From contig JAGCRW010000038.1 in assembly GCA_017964485.1 (NCBI GenBank), positions 37,681 to 101,680 of the forward strand: a DNA stretch of 64,000 bases, given 5' to 3'. Source of the stretch: Muribaculaceae bacterium (GTDB lineage: Bacteria; Bacteroidota; Bacteroidia; Bacteroidales; Muribaculaceae). Position 1 is the stretch's first letter. Each line of letters opens with the position of its first letter. This document shows, piece after piece, positions 57,624 through 64,000 of this stretch. Made by a program: the position numbers and the translations under genes. The notes under the pieces are model-generated. The model was not told the origin of the DNA and made no database searches. It worked only from the letters and a program-made list of their open reading frames with translations.

Positions 57624-58613
57624 TTAATTCGTTTTCTTATCCTTTGGTTTCTCCTTTGGTTTTTCCTTCTCTTTATTTTCCTTTGGTGGGGGAGACTGCT
57701 GCTCTGGAGGTTTCTTTACATCGCTCTTGTTCTCGCTTGGAGGCGTGGTTAAGGGCTTAGAGGAAGTTTTCTCGGGTGTCATCTTGTTGACCGGAGCCTT
57801 GCTGTTGTTGCTCACCTGCATAGTGCCTGGGTCATCGGCTTGCTCATCCTCTTCGGGATCATAGACCTTCTTCACCTCAACTATTTTGTCGCGTCGTGTT
57901 GCAACAACCTGGTAGTCCCACTTCACCGAAATGGTGTCGTAGTACATCCACCCTTTTACTGGCATCACCTTGTTGTAAAACAACTTAAGCTTCTTGAATT
58001 TAGATTCAAAATTCTTGCAGTTGCCTATGTTTATCACATGCCCCTTAACTGAGGGTACCAAGATGATGTTGTTGGTGTCGCCAATGCAGTACATAGTCAC
58101 AAGGGCCTTCAACGCCGAGTCGTTCTCAACATACTGAACCAATGGCAGCAGGTGCATGGGCGTGAACTTGCTGGTGAAATGTCCCTGCACAACAGGAACA
58201 TCTATGTTACAGTTGGCAACAGCGGTCATGCGCTTGCCCTGCTTGTTGACATAATAAGACTGGTCGCCGTCAAAAACACGCATTATGGGCACAATCTGCG
58301 AGACGCTTATCTTGAGGCATCCGCCATTGACAAACATGCAATCCACCGACTCGATATACTGTGACTGCGCCAGCACATTCTCGATTTCCTCCACATTGAT
58401 TTGCCACACGGGTTTGCCCTTGACGATAATGTGCTTGCGCTCAAGTTCCTCGATGACGTAGTCGGGAGTGACAAAGGTAGCACTCTCGCTGTTTTCGATC
58501 TCAACCTTGACCTCGGTACACACCTCATCGCGCCCCTTGTTCCTTGCCCAGAAGGTGCCTCCTATGAGCAACGCCAAGAGCGCTAAGAGCAATATGTAGC
58601 GTAGAATTTTCAA
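57624..58613 (-). CDS. ftsQ: Cell division protein FtsQ-like
   Basis: A single-pass inner-membrane division protein with a TM helix at residues 6-23 (ILLLALLALLIGGTFW) and a periplasmic part that includes the POTRA-like and beta domains (about 35-240). About 90 C-terminal residues form a low-complexity tail rich in Lys, Pro, Glu and Ser (EKTSSKPLTTPPSENKSD and onward), beyond the usual end of FtsQ. It lies between murC and ftsA, the standard place for ftsQ. Confidence 0.9.
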   Translation of the reverse strand: MKILRYILLLALLALLIGGTFWARNKGRDEVCTEVKVEIENSESATFVTPDYVIEELERKHIIVKGKPVWQINVEEIENVLAQSQYIESVDCMFVNGGCLKISVSQIVPIMRVFDGDQSYYVNKQGKRMTAVANCNIDVPVVQGHFTSKFTPMHLLPLVQYVENDSALKALVTMYCIGDTNNIILVPSVKGHVINIGNCKNFESKFKKLKLFYNKVMPVKGWMYYDTISVKWDYQVVATRRDKIVEVKKVYDPEEDEQADDPGTMQVSNNSKAPVNKMTPEKTSSKPLTTPPSENKSDVKKPPEQQSPPPKENKEKEKPKEKPKDKKTN

Positions 58614-58626
58614 TGTGGATGTCGTT

Positions 58627-60015
58627 TTACTTTTTAGCAGTTTGTTTCTTTACTTCTTCACAAATTTGGGGTAGCAAATCCACTATATCACCTGCCCCAA
58701 GTACTAATAAAATATCAAAGTTAAGCAAATGTATCGACTTAATCAAATTTTCTTTAGAATAAATTGATTTTTTCGCACATTTCACATCTTTTAATATAAT
58801 TTCGCTGGTAATTCCCTCTATTGGGAGCTCGCGAGCGGGATAAATTGGCAATAGAATCACCTCATCGGCATGAGAGAGTGCAGCGGAAAATTCCGGCGCG
58901 AAATCGCGGGTGCGAGTGTAGAGATGAGGCTGGAACATAACGGTGAGATTTCGGCCTGCATAGAGGTCACGAACGCTCTTGATGCTTGCCAAGAGCTCAT
59001 TGGGATGGTGGGCATAGTCGTCGATAACCACCTTGCCATGCTCGCCAGGTTCCTTGAGCCAGAACTCAAAGCGGCGCTTGGCGCCCTGGAACGTTGCAAT
59101 CGCCTCGCGCATCGCCTCGGGAGAGATGTCCTCTAGGCGGCATGCTGCCATCGCGGCTATCGCGTTCTCAATGTTGATGTCCACTGGCACGCCGAGTGTG
59201 ATGTCGGCAATCGTCTCCCATGGTGTCACCAGGTCGAAGACTATTTCGCCATTGCCCTTGCGCACGTTGGTGGCATGGAAATCGCCGTGGTCCTTAGAAT
59301 ATGTGTAAACCTTAACACCCTCTGTCACACGTGGTTTTAGGGCAAGGTCGGTATGTACTATCAAAGCGCCATCGCTGCGTACCAATTCGGTGAAATGAGC
59401 AAAACTCTCGAGATAGTTCTCGTAGTTACCGTAGATGTCGAGGTGGTCAGGGTCGGTGCTGGTAATAACGGCGATATATGGTTTCAGATGATGGAACGAG
59501 CGGTCAAATTCATCGGCCTCAATCACCGAATAAGGACTCTCTGGAGCCAGCAGGAAGTTGCTGTTGTAGTTGCGCAGCACACCGCCTAGAAAGGCGTTGC
59601 ACCCAACCCCAGCAACGGTGAGGATGTGAGCTGCCATACTCGATGTGGTGGTCTTACCGTGAGTGCCTGCAAAGCACAATCCCTTGCTGTTCTCGGTGAC
59701 TAGACCCAGCACCTTGGCGCGCTTCACCACCTCAAAGCCGTTGTCACGAAAATAACGGAGGCCGGCATGACTGTCGGGTACGGCAGGAGTATAAACCACC
59801 AGCGTTGTCTCCGGATCGCGGCAGTAATCGGGAATCAGATCGGGATTCTCGTCAAAGACGATTTCCACACCCTCTTCAATTAGGGCGTGAGTCAACTCGC
59901 TGGGTGTGCGGTCATAACCTGCAATCTTTTTGCCAAGGGCAAGGAAATAGCGCTCTAAAGCAGCCATTCCAATGCCCCCAGCACCTACAAAATATAATGA
60001 CACGTATTCTTTCAT
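58627..60015 (-). CDS. murC: UDP-N-acetylmuramate--L-alanine ligase
   Basis: The first of the Mur ligases, adding L-Ala to UDP-MurNAc. It has 462 residues: an N-terminal domain with FVGAGGIGMAALERYF (about residues 9-24), the ATP loop CFAGTHGKTTTSSM (about 113-126), the EADEFDRSFHHLKP segment (about 172-185) and the C-terminal VIDDYAHHPNELLAS (about 332-346). Length and signatures are standard. It lies 36 bases after murG and 13 before ftsQ. Confidence 0.97.
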   Translation of the reverse strand: MKEYVSLYFVGAGGIGMAALERYFLALGKKIAGYDRTPSELTHALIEEGVEIVFDENPDLIPDYCRDPETTLVVYTPAVPDSHAGLRYFRDNGFEVVKRAKVLGLVTENSKGLCFAGTHGKTTTSSMAAHILTVAGVGCNAFLGGVLRNYNSNFLLAPESPYSVIEADEFDRSFHHLKPYIAVITSTDPDHLDIYGNYENYLESFAHFTELVRSDGALIVHTDLALKPRVTEGVKVYTYSKDHGDFHATNVRKGNGEIVFDLVTPWETIADITLGVPVDINIENAIAAMAACRLEDISPEAMREAIATFQGAKRRFEFWLKEPGEHGKVVIDDYAHHPNELLASIKSVRDLYAGRNLTVMFQPHLYTRTRDFAPEFSAALSHADEVILLPIYPARELPIEGITSEIILKDVKCAKKSIYSKENLIKSIHLLNFDILLVLGAGDIVDLLPQICEEVKKQTAKK

Positions 60016-60051
60016 AGTTCACAGTTCATAGTTAAGAGAACCTTGTACTTT

Positions 60052-61167
60052 TTATTTAGCTATTTGTAGCACTTTATCGACGATTTTCTCGGCCGAGTCG
60101 CGCAGAGCCATCTTCGACACGTTCTCGCTCAGCATCTCGAGAACCTGTTTTTCCTCAATGGTGCTCAGCATCACGTCCACAAGTTTGAAGCCTGCATCAC
60201 TATCGGGAATCATCAATGCCGCGTTGCGGTTCACAAGTGCCTGCGCGTTTTTAGTCTGATGGTCCTCAGCAACATTGGGAGAGGGTACCAGCAATGACGC
60301 CTTACCGAGTAGCTGAAGCTCGCTGATAGAACTTGCTCCAGCACGCGATATCACCAAGTCGGCAGCACGATAAGCCAAGTCCATATTGCTGATGAACGGC
60401 ATTTGCTTGATATTTGTGACCTGCGACGAGATGAGGGCTTCGCGGCAGCGCTCATCATAGATTTTGCCCGACTGCCATATAACCTGGATATTGTCGTGCT
60501 TGCCTATGGTGCGTAAACCCGCAATGATACTATCGTTTATAGTGCGGGCACCTAAACTGCCGCCCACAATCAGGATGGTGCGCTTGTCAGGATCAAGGTC
60601 AAACGCCTTGCGGGCTTCCTCTGGAGTAGCCTCACATTCCAGCAAAGTGCGGCGCACGGGATTTCCCGTTAGCACTATCTTGTCGGCGGGGAAGTAACGC
60701 TCCATGCCCTCGTAGGCCACGCAGATGCAATTGGCCTTCTTGGCAAGCAGCTTGTTGGCAACTCCAGCGTAGGAGTTCTGCTCCTGCAGCAAGGTGGGGA
60801 TGTCGTGTTTCTGGCACTCGCGCAGCATTGGACCGCTGGCATAGCCGCCTACACCCACTGCCACATTGGGCTGGAACTGCTCGAGGATGTCGCGGGCCAT
60901 CGTCATGCTTTTATTGAGTTGGTAGAGCACTTTGAAATTGCGCCAAAGGCGTTTGCGGTCGAAACCCACCACTGGCAGGCCCTTAATCTCATAACCCGCT
61001 GCTGGCACGCGTTCCATCTCCATGCGCCCCTCAGCACCCACAAACAAAATATCGGCTTGTGGCAAACGACGCTTGATTTCGTTGGCTATCGACAAGGCGG
61101 GAAAGATGTGTCCGCCTGTGCCTCCACCACTTATCAACACTTTTAGTTTGTTAGTTTTTCCACTCAT
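60052..61167 (-). CDS. murG: UDP-GlcNAc--undecaprenyl-PP-MurNAc-pentapeptide GlcNAc transferase
   Basis: A peripheral inner-membrane glycosyltransferase that makes lipid II from lipid I. It has 371 residues with the glycine-rich ISGGGTGGHIFPALSIANE (about 11-29) and a second GGSLGARTINDSI (about 202-214), then RAGASSISELQLLGKASLLVPSP-type (shortened, near 275-297) where the UDP-sugar binds. The start overlaps the ftsW stop by 17 bases, showing tight coupling in the operon. Confidence 0.97.
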   Translation of the reverse strand: MSGKTNKLKVLISGGGTGGHIFPALSIANEIKRRLPQADILFVGAEGRMEMERVPAAGYEIKGLPVVGFDRKRLWRNFKVLYQLNKSMTMARDILEQFQPNVAVGVGGYASGPMLRECQKHDIPTLLQEQNSYAGVANKLLAKKANCICVAYEGMERYFPADKIVLTGNPVRRTLLECEATPEEARKAFDLDPDKRTILIVGGSLGARTINDSIIAGLRTIGKHDNIQVIWQSGKIYDERCREALISSQVTNIKQMPFISNMDLAYRAADLVISRAGASSISELQLLGKASLLVPSPNVAEDHQTKNAQALVNRNAALMIPDSDAGFKLVDVMLSTIEEKQVLEMLSENVSKMALRDSAEKIVDKVLQIAK

Positions 61168-62485
61168 TTTTTACAGGTATTTCTGATGGATTTCGGGCAT
61201 CAAGGCCACTAGGCAGCGTGTTGCCGTCATCCTTGTTCTTTCCGTAAGCATTGTTGGCGATGGTGCGGCTCACACTGAGCATCACGCCAATGGCGATACT
61301 TGTGACGAGTATCGACGTGCCACCCTTAGAGATTAGTGGCAAAGGCTCACCCGACACAGGGAACACGCCCGTGTTGATGGCCATGTGGAACAGCGCCTGG
61401 AAGGTGATCATTGACGCCATTCCAATGATGAGCAGCGCCGGCAGCACACGGTGACATCGCCGCGCTATCATCGCCGCTCGCGACAATAGCCACAGATACA
61501 AGATTATCACAAATATGCCACCCACCAGACCAATCTCTTCTATAATAATAGAGTATATGTAGTCGCTGAAGGCCAACGGCAATCGGCTGCACTCACGCGA
61601 GTTGCCTATGCCCACGCCCCACAGTCCACCATGAGCTTGTGCCATGATGGAAAACATCTCTTGAGAGTTCTGACTGTTGACTGAGTCATGAATAAGCTCA
61701 CTGCGATGACGCCAGTTGTAGATGCGGTCTTTGCGCATGCCATGGCGGTTTACAGTCTTGCTCTTGTCAATAGTAGCTTGGGTGTCCTGGATAGCAGTGA
61801 CCTGACGCATATTCTCCTCGCGCTTGTCGCTGAGGTCTTTCCATACCCAGAACAAGCCGCCCACAATGGCATATATCGCCAGCACAGCAAGCAGTTTCTT
61901 GACACGGGCACCGCCCACGACAAACATAGCAGCACTGATGCACATAAGCAGCAGAGTGTTGGTCAATCCACTGTTGATCATCAATCCACCAAAAATCGCC
62001 ACCAAAGCTGCCGATACGGCAACACCTTTAGTAGAAACGTCGCGGTCTTCCTGGTTCTTGGCCATAATATAGGCGAGGGCCGTTACCGCCGAGAGCTTCG
62101 CCAGCTCCGACGGCTGTACCGACAGACCTATTACTGGTATCGTGAACGCACGCTGAGCGCCATTCACCACCTCTCCGGCCACCAGCACATAGATGAGTGC
62201 CACCATGGTGAAAATCCACAGCAAGGGAATGAGCACAAGCAGCAACACCTTGTTGTTGTAGTTGATGCGGCTCAAGCCAATGACGAAAAATGAGCCTAAG
62301 AGCAGATAGGCCACCTGCTTGATGATGGGCTCATACACTCCCATAAGAGCCACGTCGCGGCTCGACGCCGAGTAGGACTCCACTATCGACAGCACCACCA
62401 GGGTGAGGTAGATACCCCAAATCCATGGGTCGCCATAGCGCATGGACATTTCCCTGTATCTTGATATTTTCTCTTTCTCACTCAT
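61151..62485 (-). CDS. ftsW: Lipid II polymerase / cell division protein FtsW
   Basis: A SEDS-family glycosyltransferase that polymerises septal peptidoglycan. It has 444 residues and about ten TM helices. SEDS signatures are visible: LSVQPSELAKL (about residues 124-134), AQAHGGLWGVGIGNSRE (about 293-309), IIEEIGLVGGIFVI (about 324-337) and SGEPLPLISKGGTSI (about 387-401). Its 3' end overlaps murG by 17 bases. It could also be called RodA by sequence, but its place in the division cluster supports FtsW. Confidence 0.95.
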   Translation of the reverse strand: MSEKEKISRYREMSMRYGDPWIWGIYLTLVVLSIVESYSASSRDVALMGVYEPIIKQVAYLLLGSFFVIGLSRINYNNKVLLLVLIPLLWIFTMVALIYVLVAGEVVNGAQRAFTIPVIGLSVQPSELAKLSAVTALAYIMAKNQEDRDVSTKGVAVSAALVAIFGGLMINSGLTNTLLLMCISAAMFVVGGARVKKLLAVLAIYAIVGGLFWVWKDLSDKREENMRQVTAIQDTQATIDKSKTVNRHGMRKDRIYNWRHRSELIHDSVNSQNSQEMFSIMAQAHGGLWGVGIGNSRECSRLPLAFSDYIYSIIIEEIGLVGGIFVIILYLWLLSRAAMIARRCHRVLPALLIIGMASMITFQALFHMAINTGVFPVSGEPLPLISKGGTSILVTSIAIGVMLSVSRTIANNAYGKNKDDGNTLPSGLDARNPSEIPVKNEWKN

Positions 62486-62516
62486 GACAAAATCGTTTTA
62501 ATACTTCCTAATTATT

Positions 62517-63854
62517 TTACTCTAAATTGTTTACACATTCCTTGAACTGCTCGCCACGGTCCTCGTAACTCTTGAACAGGTCGAAACTGGCGCAGCAGGG
62601 CGACAGCAGCACTGTGCTGCCGTCTTTGGCAAGCGCGTGGCATTTCTCTACGCACTCAGCCATGCTGTGGGCGTCCTCAATCACGGGCACTTTGCCGTCG
62701 AAGAACGCGTGCAGCTTACTGTTGTCAACGCCAAGGCACACCATGGCGACAACTTTCTCCTTTACGAATTCCTCTATCTCGCTGTAGTCGTTGCCCTTGT
62801 CCTTACCGCCCAGGATTAGCACCACTGGGTCGGTCATACTCTCAAGGGCATACCATGTGGAGTTGACATTGGTGGCCTTAGAGTCGTTGATATATCTCAC
62901 GCCGTTAAGCGTGCGCACAAACTCGAGGCGGTGTTCCACGGCCTCAAAGTTGGCGAGCGCTTTGCGGATATTTTCTTTCTTGATATCGAGCAAGGTGGCA
63001 CTGATACCGGCAGCCATTGAGTTGTAGATGTTGTGAAGGCCTTTAAGCGCCAGTTCGCTGCTGGGCATCTCCCACTCATCGCCCTCAACGTTGAAGCACA
63101 GTGTGCCACCGCTCAGGTAGGCAGTGCACGACTTGTCGTCACGGGCACTGAAGGGGAAGAAGCGAGCCTCGCTCTGAATGTTCTTTAATTGAGCCGAGAT
63201 AATGGGGTCATCCTCCCAATAAATGAAGGCATCTTCGCTAGTCTGGTTCTGCATGATGCGGAATTTGGCAGCGGCATAGTTCTCCATCTTGTAGTCGTAG
63301 CGGTCGAGGTGATCGGGAGTGATGTTGAGCATCACAGCAATGTTGGCGCGGAAGTCATACATATTGTCGAGCTGGAAACTGCTCAACTCAATGACATACA
63401 CGTCGTGCTTCTCGGTAGCCACCTGCATAGCCAGACTTTTGCCGACATTACCGGCAAGACCCACATTCAGCCCTGCTTCCTTCAAGATGTGATAGGTGAG
63501 CAAGGTTGTGGTGGTCTTGCCGTTACTGCCGGTGATACAAACCATTTTAGCATCGGTATAACGTCCTGCAAACTCTATCTCAGATATCACAGGAATGTTT
63601 TTAGCCATCGCTTTGGCGATAAGCGGCGCTGTAAGGGGCACTCCAGGACTTTTTACTATCTCGTCGGCACCCAGCACCTTTTCCTCGGTGTGGTGGCCTT
63701 CTTCCCAAGCGATTTCCCACTTGTCGAGAATTTCCTTGTAGCGTGGAGCTATGGTTCCCATATCGGTGAGCCACACCTCCATACCCTTAACTTTGCCTAG
63801 CACAGCAGCTCCAACGCCGCTCTCTCCGCCTCCTATTACTACTAAACTTTTCAT
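62517..63854 (-). CDS. murD: UDP-N-acetylmuramoylalanine--D-glutamate ligase
   Basis: The second Mur ligase, adding D-Glu to UDP-MurNAc-L-Ala. It has 445 residues with N-terminal VVIGGGESGVGAAVLG (about 5-20), the ATP loop CITGSNGKTTTTLLTYH (about 110-126), VIELSSFQLDNM (about 155-166) and the C-terminal part with NDSKATNVNSTWYALE (about 323-338). All are standard for MurD. It lies 31 bases upstream of ftsW. Confidence 0.97.
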   Translation of the reverse strand: MKSLVVIGGGESGVGAAVLGKVKGMEVWLTDMGTIAPRYKEILDKWEIAWEEGHHTEEKVLGADEIVKSPGVPLTAPLIAKAMAKNIPVISEIEFAGRYTDAKMVCITGSNGKTTTTLLTYHILKEAGLNVGLAGNVGKSLAMQVATEKHDVYVIELSSFQLDNMYDFRANIAVMLNITPDHLDRYDYKMENYAAAKFRIMQNQTSEDAFIYWEDDPIISAQLKNIQSEARFFPFSARDDKSCTAYLSGGTLCFNVEGDEWEMPSSELALKGLHNIYNSMAAGISATLLDIKKENIRKALANFEAVEHRLEFVRTLNGVRYINDSKATNVNSTWYALESMTDPVVLILGGKDKGNDYSEIEEFVKEKVVAMVCLGVDNSKLHAFFDGKVPVIEDAHSMAECVEKCHALAKDGSTVLLSPCCASFDLFKSYEDRGEQFKECVNNLE

Positions 63855-63917
63855 TTCTCTTTAAAACTCGTTTTTCTATGATGACTCTTTTTTTATATAT
63901 CTCGTTTTATCTCTATT

Positions 63918-64000
63918 TTATCTCACTTTCAGTGTTATTATCGTCAATGCTGCCAATACGATGGTGAAAATCCAGAAGCGCAGTGTGATTTTTGATTCGT
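63918..64000 (-). CDS. mraY: Phospho-N-acetylmuramoyl-pentapeptide-transferase, C-terminal end (partial)
   Basis: The last 27 visible residues read on the minus strand are ESKITLRFWIFTIVLAAL followed by TIITLKVR and a stop (TAA at 63918-63920). This is the final TM helix and tail of MraY, the enzyme that transfers phospho-MurNAc-pentapeptide to undecaprenyl phosphate. mraY directly upstream of murD is the normal order in Bacteroidales. The rest of the gene lies beyond the window edge. Confidence 0.8.
   Translation of the reverse strand, partial: ESKITLRFWIFTIVLAALTIITLKVR

Overview
The window is from a Bacteroidales chromosome, probably Prevotella- or Muribaculaceae-like. Three things point there: promoters of the Bacteroidetes type (TTTG, about 19 bases, then TAnnTTTG), proteins such as BspA-like leucine-rich repeats with type 9 secretion-like tails, and a Bacteroidales-style arrangement of housekeeping genes. 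No species can be named from the sequence alone.

Positions 1-12,290 hold an integrated element, most likely a prophage or prophage remnant whose left part lies outside the window. It carries a rightward block of virion-type genes (176-4195: two unknowns, a portal-like protein, an unknown companion, a two-TM membrane protein). A 700-base non-coding stretch packed with hairpins follows. Next comes a host-recognition cassette (4892-7493: coiled-coil fibre, a fibre or adhesin with eleven 9-residue repeats, a small companion). Two tyrosine recombinases (7644-8816 and 10973-12157, both leftward) bracket three small unknown genes and a 900-base gene-free region. The second recombinase is next to the 3' end of tRNA-Pro(CGG) (12295-12368), the likely attachment site.

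The most interesting object is in that gene-free region. Positions 10,288-10,960 look like a large structured non-coding RNA. There is a promoter-like sequence at 10,256-10,283 and no credible ORF. Long-range helices nest inside one another (a perfect 12-bp stem joins 10,446 to 10,945), with further hairpins and a possible pseudoknot inside. Its size and its setting beside a tRNA and phage genes recall the giant ornate RNA classes GOLLD and ROOL, but I cannot assign it to a class.

Positions 12,501-30,400 are core chromosome on the plus strand: an acetyltransferase-like protein, pgi, a KdsD-like sugar-phosphate isomerase, a PfkB-like protein lacking the catalytic Asp, a TPR protein, ribH, a secreted dockerin protein, a MazG-like protein, deoC, polA (proofreading residues lost), a YgjP-like peptidase and nadK on the minus strand, pdxJ, and an ExbB-ExbD-TonB operon. 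Several intergenic regions carry dispersed repeats: AATGCAY heptamers, a 49-bp tandem repeat, CTAG arrays with a 9-bp period, and a hairpin-plus-promoter repeat found upstream of both the KdsD-like gene and ruvB.

Positions 30,436-34,841 are an AT-rich accessory block on the minus strand: an AAA ATPase, unknown genes, and a decayed paralogue. Positions 35,272-46,158 return to core functions: an outer-membrane protein, an MsbA-like ABC exporter, murF, dtd, a C69 dipeptidase, NfeD plus an SPFH protein, ruvB and a polysaccharide flippase. Positions 46,164-53,030 encode two surface proteins with cohesin-like and dockerin modules, one of 1,657 residues, with three small unknown genes upstream. Positions 53,383-64,000 hold serS and then the division and cell-wall cluster, in transcription order mraY (end only)-murD-ftsW-murG-murC-ftsQ-ftsA-ftsZ, all on the minus strand.
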